From: an uncultured Shimia sp.
GTDB lineage: Bacteria; Pseudomonadota; Alphaproteobacteria; Rhodobacterales; Rhodobacteraceae
Assembly: GCF_913054185.1 (NCBI RefSeq)
Contig: NZ_CAJXIV010000001.1
Span: 1-64,000, forward strand
DNA: 64,000 nucleotides
Reading direction: 5' to 3'
Both the position numbers and the translations under genes were made by a program. The stretch's first letter is position 1; the number at the start of each line of letters is the position of its first letter. Shown piece by piece: positions 47,620-56,864 of this stretch. The notes under the pieces are model-generated. The model did no database searches, was not told where the DNA came from, and was given only the letters and a program-made list of their open reading frames with translations.

Positions 47620-48438
47620 ATGACCCGTTTGGTGCTCTCACTCACAACCATTCCACCACGCTTCCCGTTTGTTGGGGACAATCTTGCGCATCTGTTGGAG
47701 CAGACAGCCGAGATCGAAGCCATCAACCTTTACGTGGCGCGCAGATACAAACGCTTCGAATATGATCTGAGCGATTTGCCAAAGGTGCCCGAGGGGGTGA
47801 ATTTGCGTGTTATCGATGAGGATTTGGGGCCCGCGACTAAAGTTCTGCCAGCTGCTAGGGAATACCGCGGTCAGGATGTCCAAATTCTATTTTGCGACGA
47901 TGACAAGCTGTACGATGCAAGCTGGGCGCAACGATATGTGGACGCGGCCAAAGCGCACCCAGACTGTTGTATTTGCGAAGAGGGCGGTCAGTTGAGCGCG
48001 CCGCATTACGCAAATGACGGATGGCAAGGTGCACGCAGTCCTCGAGCCGGTTTTATCCAAAAAGACCTTGCCTATCGCATCAAACGCGCAGCTTCGTTGG
48101 GAAAATGGAAACCATCAAAAGCCAATCGTGCTGGTTACGTTGATATTCTGGAAGGCTGGGGTGGCGTTTTGGTGAAGCCCGAGTTTTTTGACGACGCCTG
48201 TTATGATATTCCGGATGTGCTTTGGACAGTTGATGATGTTTGGCTTTCAGGCTGTTTGGAGCGCCGTGGCATTCCGATTTGGCTGAACACCGAAAAGAAA
48301 ATTCGATCGATGGGTCATGAGGTGAATCTGAGAGATCAGTCGCTCGCAAAACTGATCCACGAAGGACATGGCCGGGTTGAAGCCAACCGCGCGTGCATCG
48401 ACTATTTCCGCAAAACTTATGGGATTTGGCAAGGCTGA
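47620..48438 (+). CDS. Glycosyltransferase-like protein
   Basis: RLVLSLTTIPPRFPFV, ILFCDDDKLYD DDD-type motif; follows the upstream gene with an 8-bp gap. Confidence 0.7.
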   Translation: MTRLVLSLTTIPPRFPFVGDNLAHLLEQTAEIEAINLYVARRYKRFEYDLSDLPKVPEGVNLRVIDEDLGPATKVLPAAREYRGQDVQILFCDDDKLYDASWAQRYVDAAKAHPDCCICEEGGQLSAPHYANDGWQGARSPRAGFIQKDLAYRIKRAASLGKWKPSKANRAGYVDILEGWGGVLVKPEFFDDACYDIPDVLWTVDDVWLSGCLERRGIPIWLNTEKKIRSMGHEVNLRDQSLAKLIHEGHGRVEANRACIDYFRKTYGIWQG

Positions 48439-48459
48439 CAGGAACGCGAAGCCTGTGCG

Positions 48460-49251
48460 TTAGAGCTTCTTGGATGTCTTGAACAACATGCCATGTGTAA
48501 ACAGCCACCAAAGGCGCCGAAAATAGTTTGCTGCCTTTAACCGATAGTGAGGCATGCGTTTTGACCAATGTGGCTTTTTCACGTTGCTGAATTGAGCACC
48601 GGTGATGGTGGACACCCCTCCATCGTCGGGATGGCTGGCAAAGGGCTCCAGACCAATTTGCCGATACCCGTGTCGGAAAAACCGGTTTAATTCATGATCC
48701 ATGGCGCGCGTTTGTGGCCAGATGTTGGAGAGTAATTTTTCTGCCAAGTCCCGCGTGAGTATGTAGCATGCATTGCCTGTAAAGGGGCCGATGTACGCGT
48801 TGAATGAAAACCCGTTTTTGGAGCTTTGGCTCACCGGCATCTTGGCGCGAATACAATTGAAGCGAATAAGGTCCCACTCGGATTGTTCCGACAAGGCGGT
48901 TTTAAATGCCGTCAGGAAGTCGTCGTGAAAAACCACATCATCTTCCAATATCAATGCAAGCTCTTTGCCAGAGGTCAAAAAGGCTTCCCAAACACCCACA
49001 TGGCTGGCGTAAACCCCCATTTTTCCTGGTAGAAGCGGCTGCCCCATGTTGCGCTCATAGGCGATTGCATCCACGCGTTCAGACAGAGTTTCAGCCTGTT
49101 CTTTGCCGTTGATCGCCTCAAACAACGTGGCATCAAAGCCCAATTCAGACAGTTGCGACAGCATATTCTGCCGTCGCTCTGTGTCTTTGGCCATGTTGAT
49201 CAGCCACACACCCAAATTGTCGGGCACGTTGCTCACGACAGGTCGTCCCAC
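48460..49251 (-). CDS. Glycosyltransferase family 25 (LPS glycosyltransferase)
   Basis: VWLINMAKDTERRQNMLSQL..., LALILEDDVVFHDDFL. Confidence 0.88.
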   Translation of the reverse strand: MGRPVVSNVPDNLGVWLINMAKDTERRQNMLSQLSELGFDATLFEAINGKEQAETLSERVDAIAYERNMGQPLLPGKMGVYASHVGVWEAFLTSGKELALILEDDVVFHDDFLTAFKTALSEQSEWDLIRFNCIRAKMPVSQSSKNGFSFNAYIGPFTGNACYILTRDLAEKLLSNIWPQTRAMDHELNRFFRHGYRQIGLEPFASHPDDGGVSTITGAQFSNVKKPHWSKRMPHYRLKAANYFRRLWWLFTHGMLFKTSKKL

Positions 49252-50261
49252 TTCAATTGAGTATTGCGCGTCGCCGCGCGGGTAAGGGTTTTTCCCACAA
49301 CTTTGTCAAAGTCGTAGCCTGGAATTTCACCAGATCCTGGGCGACGCGCCCAGATGTCCTTTTCGCCAATCACGTGACCGGCGGGCAGGTCTTTGTCAGC
49401 CACAACAGAAGCACGGGCGAAGGCGTATACGGACTCTTCGGCCTCTGTGCGTTGTTTGGGGTTGTTGGCGGCAATCCAGATTTCACGCGAACGCTCAATG
49501 ATGTGACGCAGCTCGGACGGGTCCATCGAATTGATGATGTCCGGGCCTTGGCGATAGCGTGTGTCGGTGTAGTGGCGCTCCAAAATACAGGCGCCCAGGG
49601 CCACAGACGCCAAGGCCATTTCTGGACCAATGGAGTGGTCGGAGAAGCCCACCACTGCGTTCGGGAAGGCCTCTTTTAGGTCGGTCACACCGCGCAGAGA
49701 AACGATCTCCGGTGGAGATGGGTAAAGGTTGGTGCATTCAAGAAGCGCATATTCCACGCCGGCCTCATCCAAGATTGCCACTGAGCGGCGCATGGTGTCG
49801 ATTGTCTGCATGCCGGTTGACATAATCACCGGTTTGCCAAACGACGCGATGTGGCGGATCAGAGGCAAATTGTCAGCCTCACCAGAGCCAATTTTGAAGG
49901 CCGGCACGTCAGCTTCGGCCAGGAAATCCGCTGCGCGTCGGGAAAATGGCGTGGAGATGAAGATCATGCCAAGTTCTTCGGTGTAGCGCATCAATTCCAG
50001 CTCATCTTCAGCGGACAACGCGCATCGCTCCATGACCTCCCAAATCGAGACATCCGCATTAGGCGGAAAAATCTCTTTGGCTTCTTCTGTCATTTCATCG
50101 TCAACAAAGTGTGTCTGGTGCTTGACCATCTCGCAGCCAGACAGGGCCGCGAGGCGCACCATTTCTTTGGCAACAGCAAGATCGCCGCCGTGGTTGATGC
50201 CAATTTCGGCAATCACTAGGGGAGGGTGGTTGGGGCCAATTTCGCGAGTGCCGATGCGCAT
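49233..50261 (-). CDS. N-acetylneuraminate synthase family protein (NeuB-like)
   Basis: VIAEIGINHGGDLAVAKEMVRLAALSGCEMVKHQTH; FSDHSIGPEMALASVALGACILERHYT; C-terminal SAF region. Confidence 0.92.
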   Translation of the reverse strand: MRIGTREIGPNHPPLVIAEIGINHGGDLAVAKEMVRLAALSGCEMVKHQTHFVDDEMTEEAKEIFPPNADVSIWEVMERCALSAEDELELMRYTEELGMIFISTPFSRRAADFLAEADVPAFKIGSGEADNLPLIRHIASFGKPVIMSTGMQTIDTMRRSVAILDEAGVEYALLECTNLYPSPPEIVSLRGVTDLKEAFPNAVVGFSDHSIGPEMALASVALGACILERHYTDTRYRQGPDIINSMDPSELRHIIERSREIWIAANNPKQRTEAEESVYAFARASVVADKDLPAGHVIGEKDIWARRPGSGEIPGYDFDKVVGKTLTRAATRNTQLKWDDLS

Positions 50262-50355
50262 GACTCATCCTTTTTGTCGGTCGCCGTTTGTGACACGACA
50301 GCTATCGGTTCCAGTTCTGGCTGTAAAGTTGTGCAGGCGCGGAAACGCCACGTGA

Positions 50356-51054
50356 TCAGGCGGCAGTTTTGACCCGATTGCAACCGGCTGTTTTTGCTGC
50401 ATATAGCGCGTCATCAGCCTCTTGTATTGCGACTTGGGAATCAGTGCCTCCAGAAATATGTCCAATCCCAATGCTAATAGTCACCGGGATTTTGCTGACA
50501 GATGTGCGGATTGGTGTGCGCGCCACTGTTGCGCGCATGCGTTCCGCCACTCCCTCGGCATCTTTTCGGCCAGTATTGGGCAGCAGAACAATAAACTCTT
50601 CGCAACCAAACCGCGCAACGAGGTCATCGCGACGGGTGTTGTTGATCAATCGATGCGCTGTTTCCCGCAACACAATGTCACCGACAAAATGGCCATGCGT
50701 TTCGTTGATAATGCGAAACTGATCGATATCTATGAGGAGCACTGCAGATGAGGTTTCGATGTCAATCATCTGTAATTTATCAAAAAAACACTGCCTGGTG
50801 ACGGTTGACGTCAATGCGTCGTGATCCTTGGCATGTTGCAGTTTTTGCGACAGTCGGTGCAGTTTTAAGATCATACGACCAGACAAAAGTGCTGCGATCG
50901 GTGTCAAGAGCATGGGGGTCGCAAATACAATGGTTACATTGCTTTTACTCGGTGTCAGATCAAGCACACCAAAAGCGATCACGGCACACACACCAATGGC
51001 CATCGCGGTCCAACTGACGACAAAAACGGCAATGTGGGTATAGGAGCGGATCAT
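50356..51054 (-). CDS. GGDEF-domain protein with variant GCEEF active-site motif
   Basis: Two N-terminal TM segments; DHDALTSTVTR, RRDDLVARFGCEEFIVLLP, VTISIGIGHI. Confidence 0.88.
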   Translation of the reverse strand: MIRSYTHIAVFVVSWTAMAIGVCAVIAFGVLDLTPSKSNVTIVFATPMLLTPIAALLSGRMILKLHRLSQKLQHAKDHDALTSTVTRQCFFDKLQMIDIETSSAVLLIDIDQFRIINETHGHFVGDIVLRETAHRLINNTRRDDLVARFGCEEFIVLLPNTGRKDAEGVAERMRATVARTPIRTSVSKIPVTISIGIGHISGGTDSQVAIQEADDALYAAKTAGCNRVKTAA

Positions 51055-51115
51055 TTCAGACTCACAGCGAGTAGGGAGGTCCCTACAGGCTTATCTGTAT
51101 CGCGCTAAAAATCCT

Positions 51116-52438
51116 TTAAGCGGTGGGGGAATTGGTGCGTCCCAAAACGAGATCTGCCCGTAAACCGCCAAGCCGGTCGCTCTGCCCCAAGCGTAGGATG
51201 CCACCATGTGCGCGCGCCACGTCTGCAGCGATTGACAGACCCAGTCCCACCCCCATGCCTTTGTTTTGATTTCGGGCAGGCTCTAATCGCGCAAATGGCT
51301 TTAACGCTTCCTCTCGTTGCTCGGGCGAAATGCCTGGGCCGTCATCTTCTATGCGCACCCGCACATAGCGATCGGTGATCTGAACGGATACTTCGGCGCA
51401 ATTGGCATAACGCACTGCATTTCCAATTAGATTTTCAATGGCCCGCCGGACAGTGACCGGCCGCAGCGCAATCATCCCATGTCCGTCAATTTCATGTAGG
51501 TCCACATTGTCGCCTGAGCGGGCAAAATCCTGCACGATGGCCTGAACCAAGGCCGCTGGATCCACCCTTTCCGTTTCGTCTTCGTAGGCGCCGCGGGCAA
51601 AACTCAAGAAGGCGTCCAACATGCGCTGCATTTCTTCAACATCACGCTCCAGCGGCTCCCGGTCTTCGTCTTCCAGAAGCGACACCCCAAGTTTGAATCG
51701 GGTCAATGGGGTGCGTAGGTCGTGGCTGACACCGGAAAGCAAAAGCGTGCGTTGCTCAATCTGTCGCTCGATACGGGCGCGCATGTTCAAAAAGGCATTG
51801 CCAGCAGCGCGCACCTCAACGGCCCCACCGGGCGAGTATGGCACGTTCTGTCCGCGGCCAAACGCTTCAGAAGCGGCGGCAAGCCGTTTGATGGGGCGCA
51901 GCTGGTTGCGCAAATACAGATAAGCAACAAACGTCAGAAGTGCGCCAAAAAATACCATATTTACAAATAGTTGATGTGAATTTGAGGCAGAGACCCGACG
52001 GCGATCAAACGTCACCACAAGATTGCCCTCAGGACGTTGCATATGAAGGCTAACTTGACCCTTTTGCGCCAGTTCTACAGCTGTAACGCCTGGCAGAAAT
52101 TTGCGAAATTCGCGCGATATTATGAAGGCAGAAAAATCGTACCATACCCGGGTGTCATCAGATTGGATCTGCTCAACGTATTTGATTTCCATGTTTAGGA
52201 TATTCAACACAACGGGCAGCGCTTCTGGCACGTCCTGTTGATTGTCTATTCCCTCCAAAACCAACAGCACTTCGCGAGTCACTGTATGGGTCATCTGTTC
52301 AGTTACACCCTCAAAGTGGCGTGTGATTAGACCAAAGGTCACAACCACCTGTAACAACACGACCGGCAGCACTAAGATCAGCGCAGCACGACCATAGAGG
52401 CTGCGAGGCATATAGCGTTTGAGCCACTTAAAAAACAT
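51116..52438 (-). CDS. EnvZ-like sensor histidine kinase
   Basis: Two TM, HAMP, H-box SGVSHDLRTPLTRFKLG, N-box NLIGNAVRYA, G-box IEDDGPGIS; start MFFKWLKRYMPRSLYGRAALI at 52438. Confidence 0.92.
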   Translation of the reverse strand: MFFKWLKRYMPRSLYGRAALILVLPVVLLQVVVTFGLITRHFEGVTEQMTHTVTREVLLVLEGIDNQQDVPEALPVVLNILNMEIKYVEQIQSDDTRVWYDFSAFIISREFRKFLPGVTAVELAQKGQVSLHMQRPEGNLVVTFDRRRVSASNSHQLFVNMVFFGALLTFVAYLYLRNQLRPIKRLAAASEAFGRGQNVPYSPGGAVEVRAAGNAFLNMRARIERQIEQRTLLLSGVSHDLRTPLTRFKLGVSLLEDEDREPLERDVEEMQRMLDAFLSFARGAYEDETERVDPAALVQAIVQDFARSGDNVDLHEIDGHGMIALRPVTVRRAIENLIGNAVRYANCAEVSVQITDRYVRVRIEDDGPGISPEQREEALKPFARLEPARNQNKGMGVGLGLSIAADVARAHGGILRLGQSDRLGGLRADLVLGRTNSPTA

Positions 52439-52478
52439 GCGTACACCTTGCCATAGACAACTCTCAGAGAGGACGACC

Positions 52479-53393
52479 ATGGACGCGCAGATGATGGCTT
52501 TCAACCCCGAACCAGGGGTGGCGGTAGAGCTGGGGCCCAAGGTGCGCAGGATCCTTGCGCCAAACCCGTCGCCCATGACCTTTCGCGGGACCAACACCTA
52601 TTTGATTGGCACCACCGCGCTCGCCGTGATTGACCCCGGTCCAGACAACGCGGCGCACCTTGAGGCCATTCTGGCTGCGGTGACGCCAAATCAGCATATT
52701 TCCCACATTTGCGTCACGCACGCACATCTCGATCATTCCCCGCTGGCAGCAGCCTTATCTGATAAAACCGGCGCGCCGATCATTGGTTTTGGCGGCCCGG
52801 CAGCAGGGCGTAGTGACGTGATGCAGGCTTTGGCAGAGTCCGGCCTGGCTGGTGGCGGCGAGGGGGTGGATGCTCATTTTGCCCCCGACAAGCTGGTTGC
52901 AGACGGAGACATGATCTCGGGGCCAGATTGGTCCCTTGAGGTGATTCACACGCCAGGGCATTTTGGCAATCACATTGCGTTTGCCATGCAGGATATCTGT
53001 TTTGTTGGGGACCACGTCATGGGGTGGGCGAGTTCATTGGTCTCGCCGCCAGATGGAGACCTGACAGATTTCATGGCGTCATGTGTAAAGCTACGCGCAC
53101 GGAATTGGCGGTTTTTTCACGCGGGGCACGGCCCAGCTATCGAGTCACCGGGGGCGCGATTAGATTGGTTGATGGCGCACCGCCGTTCTCGGGAGGGTGA
53201 GATTCTTCTGGCGCTAAGGGAGGGGCCAGCATCCGCAGAGACGCTCGCCGACTTGATATACAAAGAAACGCCTGCTGCGCTGCTGCCTGCCGCTGCGCGC
53301 AATGTTTTTGCGCACCTTGTTGATTTACAAGGTAAAAGCAGGGTTTCTGCTGTTAGGGATCTGTGTGCAGATGCGGTTTTTGAACTTCAATAG
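52479..53393 (+). CDS. MBL-fold metallo-hydrolase (LACTB2-like)
   Basis: FRGTNTYLIG..., ICVTHAHLDHSPLAAAL, VIHTPGHFGNHIAF, CFVGDHVMGW. Confidence 0.9.
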   Translation: MDAQMMAFNPEPGVAVELGPKVRRILAPNPSPMTFRGTNTYLIGTTALAVIDPGPDNAAHLEAILAAVTPNQHISHICVTHAHLDHSPLAAALSDKTGAPIIGFGGPAAGRSDVMQALAESGLAGGGEGVDAHFAPDKLVADGDMISGPDWSLEVIHTPGHFGNHIAFAMQDICFVGDHVMGWASSLVSPPDGDLTDFMASCVKLRARNWRFFHAGHGPAIESPGARLDWLMAHRRSREGEILLALREGPASAETLADLIYKETPAALLPAAARNVFAHLVDLQGKSRVSAVRDLCADAVFELQ

Positions 53394-53504
53394 AGTTTTT
53401 TGACTGAAATTCAAAAAACTTCGAAAAAGCCTCTGGACGTCCCCGAAAACCATAGTTATACCCCGCCACATCTTCAGAGACACACTCTGGCAGATACAAA
53501 ATGT

Positions 53505-53579
53505 TCCGGCGTAGCTCAGCGGTAGAGCAGTTGACTGTTAATCAATTGGTCGTAGGTTCGATCCCTACCGCCGGAGCCA
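53505..53579 (+). tRNA. tRNA-Asn(GTT)
   Basis: Complete cloverleaf: TCCGGCG acceptor, anticodon loop CTGTTAA, T-arm GTAGG-TTCGATC-CCTAC, CGCCGGA-G-CCA. Confidence 0.97.
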
Positions 53580-53581
53580 TA

Positions 53582-53618
53582 AAAAGCCTCTAACCTTAAC
53601 GGGTTGGAGGCTTTTTTG
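53582..53618 (+). terminator. Intrinsic terminator after tRNA-Asn
   Basis: AAAAGCCTCTAACC-TTAAC-GGGTTGGAGGCTTTTTT. Confidence 0.85.
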
Positions 53619-53934
53619 CTTTTGCAATGCGGTTCAAATGCCTCAGAATCAAATGATCAGAACTATATAGGTGGGCCGCATTGGCCCTCGTCGAAAATGT
53701 GCTTGGCAGGGCCAACTCCTGGAAGCTCTTGGCGGGAGAATGGCGAACGTAGAGCGGGCCTTTGACCGCCACAAAACTATATACAGTCCAACTGTTTACG
53801 CGGTATTCTCGGTCGCAGATGCCATGGCCGCTCAATTGATGCGCGCTGAAGACCGCCAGGGCACACTACGAAATTGAATTGCATGCCCCATCGAGAGATT
53901 TGGGTATTTCCCAGAAAACCACAATGAAAGCGAA

Positions 53935-54783
53935 TTGATTATGTCGATCTGGAAAGAACCATTTTTGCATTTTGCGTTGTTGGGTGCCGCAATATTTGGC
54001 TGGTTTTTTGTTCAGAACCCTGATGCTGGCAACCGACCTGCGGCAGATGAAATTGTGGTGTCGGAGCGGGTGTTTGAAGGGTTGGCTGCCCGTTTCTATG
54101 CCCAAATGAAGCGGGTCCCCACCCCTGAAGAAGCGCAGGTTATGGTGGACCAATTTGTCAGAGATGAAGTTCTGGTCCGTGAAGCGCAGGTGCTTGGACT
54201 GGATCAGGGCGATGGCGTTGTTCGCAATCGCCTGGTGCAAAAAATGGGCTTTCTCATTGCGTCCGCAGCGCAGTCAGCCATGCCGGCGGACGCGGTGCTG
54301 GACCAGCATTTGCAGGAGAACCCGGAGACTTTCAAAACACCTGCATTGATCAGCTTTGAACAGATTGGATTGGAGCCTGGAGCAGATGCGGCACAGATCG
54401 AGCGTGTGTTGTCAGATCTGAACGCCGGAAACGCGACTCCAGACGAGATGTTGTCATCGTTGCTGCACAGGTCCATGTCCAAGGCAACTTGGGTGCAGGT
54501 GGACGGCAATTTTGGGCGCGGGACGTTTGCCCAGTTGGAGGCCTTACCAGTTGGTCAGTGGGGTGGGCCGGTTACATCCGGTTATGGCCTACACGCGGTC
54601 CGGGTTCTGGAATATCAACCCTCGGAGGTGCCAAGTTTGGACTTGGTGCGTGAACGGGTTCTGGCTGATTGGCGCAGCAGTTTGGCAGATGACCTGAGAA
54701 AAGCTCAAGAAGCGGCTTTGTTGCAGGCCTATCAGGTGTCGCAGCCAAGCCAAGACACGCTGCAAAGTTGGATTGGCCAATGA
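53935..54783 (+). CDS. Membrane-anchored peptidyl-prolyl cis-trans isomerase (parvulin-like)
   Basis: N-terminal TM anchor; VREAQVLGLDQGDGVVRNRLVQKM and C-terminal LPVGQWGGPVTSGYGLHAVRVLEYQP (SurA/PpiC-type). Confidence 0.8.
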   Translation: MIMSIWKEPFLHFALLGAAIFGWFFVQNPDAGNRPAADEIVVSERVFEGLAARFYAQMKRVPTPEEAQVMVDQFVRDEVLVREAQVLGLDQGDGVVRNRLVQKMGFLIASAAQSAMPADAVLDQHLQENPETFKTPALISFEQIGLEPGADAAQIERVLSDLNAGNATPDEMLSSLLHRSMSKATWVQVDGNFGRGTFAQLEALPVGQWGGPVTSGYGLHAVRVLEYQPSEVPSLDLVRERVLADWRSSLADDLRKAQEAALLQAYQVSQPSQDTLQSWIGQ

Positions 54784-55790
54784 GTTGGCTGCGGGGGCTA
54801 TTGCTCACCTACAGCGCTATTTTTATGGCGTTTCAAGCGGCTGCACATGAGCTTGACCCCGGGTATCTTGATATTCGGGAGATCGAAACCAATACCTATC
54901 AAGTGTTTTGGCGAAAGCCTGACGTGCGTGGCAGGCCGATGCCAATTGAGGTGCGTCTACCGGGAAATTGTACGCCGCAGTCCGGCCCAGACACCGTGTC
55001 GGACGGAACAGCTTGGCAGTCACATTGGATCGCAGTTTGTGACCAAGGACTGTCCGGAAAGCCGGTGACCGTGGATGGGTTGGCGTCTCAAAAAACGGAT
55101 GTTCTGATACGATTGCAGGCGCTGGATGCGTCGCCCGTGACCAAACGTTTGACTGCAACGCAGACAACGTTGTTGATACCAGAGCAGCAAAGCATGCTGC
55201 AAGTTGGGTGGACCTACGGGGTCTTGGGATTTGAGCACATTCTGGAAGGATGGGATCATCTTCTTTTTGTGTTTGCTTTGGTTCTCCTGATCCGCAGCAA
55301 GCGCCGCCTTGTCGGAGCAATCACAGCCTTCACAGTGGCGCACAGCATCACACTGGCGCTTGCGGCCTTGGGACACGTGTCGATCCCCGGTCCGCCGGTC
55401 GAGGCGATCATTGCTCTGTCTGTTGTTTTCCTGGCAATCGAAATTCTGAAGCGGGAAGAGACCAAGTTGCGGCTGTCTGAACGTGCACCCTGGATGGTGG
55501 CTTTTTCCTTTGGGCTGTTGCACGGCCTTGGATTTGCCGGTGCTTTGCAGGACATTGGCCTGCCCGAAGTCGACATCGCGATGGCGCTCCTGGCCTTCAA
55601 TCTGGGTGTTGAGGCCGGACAGCTGGCCTTTGTTGGCGTGGTTTTGGCGGCGGGGTATGTGCTCAAGACAGTGCTTGCCGGGCTGAATGTTTTGTCGGTG
55701 AAGCTGGTAACCTCTGCCAATTTGGCTGCCGGTTATGCCATTGGCACTGTTGCGACATTCTGGGTGGCGGAACGAATTTATGGGTTCTAA
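54780..55790 (+). CDS. HupE/UreJ family membrane protein
   Basis: Signal peptide, HELDPGYLDI domain; GFEHILEGWDHLLFVFAL and FSFGLLHGLGFAGALQDIGLP motifs. Confidence 0.88.
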   Translation: MSWLRGLLLTYSAIFMAFQAAAHELDPGYLDIREIETNTYQVFWRKPDVRGRPMPIEVRLPGNCTPQSGPDTVSDGTAWQSHWIAVCDQGLSGKPVTVDGLASQKTDVLIRLQALDASPVTKRLTATQTTLLIPEQQSMLQVGWTYGVLGFEHILEGWDHLLFVFALVLLIRSKRRLVGAITAFTVAHSITLALAALGHVSIPGPPVEAIIALSVVFLAIEILKREETKLRLSERAPWMVAFSFGLLHGLGFAGALQDIGLPEVDIAMALLAFNLGVEAGQLAFVGVVLAAGYVLKTVLAGLNVLSVKLVTSANLAAGYAIGTVATFWVAERIYGF

Positions 55791-56817
55791 TGCGCATTTG
55801 TTGCCACGGTTAAGGCGTGCCACATTGACGGCTGCATGCATGCTGATGTTAGCGACGCCAGCGCAGCCATGTGCTTTCCACGGTTATCAGCCAAAGGCCA
55901 CTTTGGTGCAGCGGCTCTTGGAGGCTGACACTATTGTCTTGGCGCGCCCCAGTGCAACCAATCCGTTTCGTTTTGAAATCATGCAGTACCTGCGCGGTGT
56001 CCAGAACGTCGTCCCTCCGCCATTTTTGGTCGACAGCACCACTCGTCGATTGATGCGGCTAACACCGCGAAGCCAAATCTTGTTTGCGCGCAGTGCGGAA
56101 ACCGGGGATTGGCATCGATTGGCCACTGTAGATTCTGAGTTCGATCCGTTGTTGCAGGATATTCTGCAGTCATTACCGAAGTGGCGGGACAATGACCCAT
56201 CACGCGCGATCTTTTTCGCCAAACTATTGTGGCATAAGAGCTCTAGAGTTCGTGAGATTGCCCTGCGTGAGCTAGACTTGGCAACCTATGCCACTCTGCA
56301 ATCGCTTGAGTTAGAAGTGGATCCCAAACGTTTGCGCGCGGGTCTCGATGTGCTGACGGAGATGGATTTGCGCGCAATCCGCATCCTTCTCTTGGGATTC
56401 AGTGCGCAAGATCCGGAACTCAGTAGGTTCCTACAACTCCGTGTCACGCAAAGCGCAAAGAATGACGGCGACATGCTAGGCGCCTATGCGCTGAGCCTGG
56501 TCGAGCTAGACGGGCAGGGTGCTGTCCATTGGTTGGCGGAGGTCCATCTGAATAATCGAGCCTACACCTACAACACCCGCAGCGCGTTGGTGCAGGCTTT
56601 TGCAATGCATTTTCAATCCGGCGACGTAGCAACTCGCGCTCTGATCTCTGAAACCTTGTCTGCGCTTGTGCTGTTTGATGTCGATTTGGCCTATATCGTG
56701 ACCCTGCAATTTGGGGCTTTGGCTCCGGAGGCTAGCAACGAGGACATTGATGAGATGGGCGAAGACGACACTTTGGCCGCCTTGCGTTTTTTGGCGCTGG
56801 AAACCCAATCAGACTAA
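55780..56817 (+). CDS. Hypothetical exported protein
   Basis: Signal-peptide-like N-terminus ending ATPAQPC; start overlaps the hupE-like stop by 11 nt. Confidence 0.75.
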   Translation: MGSNAHLLPRLRRATLTAACMLMLATPAQPCAFHGYQPKATLVQRLLEADTIVLARPSATNPFRFEIMQYLRGVQNVVPPPFLVDSTTRRLMRLTPRSQILFARSAETGDWHRLATVDSEFDPLLQDILQSLPKWRDNDPSRAIFFAKLLWHKSSRVREIALRELDLATYATLQSLELEVDPKRLRAGLDVLTEMDLRAIRILLLGFSAQDPELSRFLQLRVTQSAKNDGDMLGAYALSLVELDGQGAVHWLAEVHLNNRAYTYNTRSALVQAFAMHFQSGDVATRALISETLSALVLFDVDLAYIVTLQFGALAPEASNEDIDEMGEDDTLAALRFLALETQSD

Positions 56818-56864
56818 CTGAGGCGCTTGGGTTTATGGTGGAAATTAGGCCTACTTAGAAACCC

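Noticed and set aside
55020-55841. 273-aa minus-strand ORF
   Set aside because: Antisense to the HupE-like gene, His/Gln/Arg-rich without domain features; a shadow ORF.
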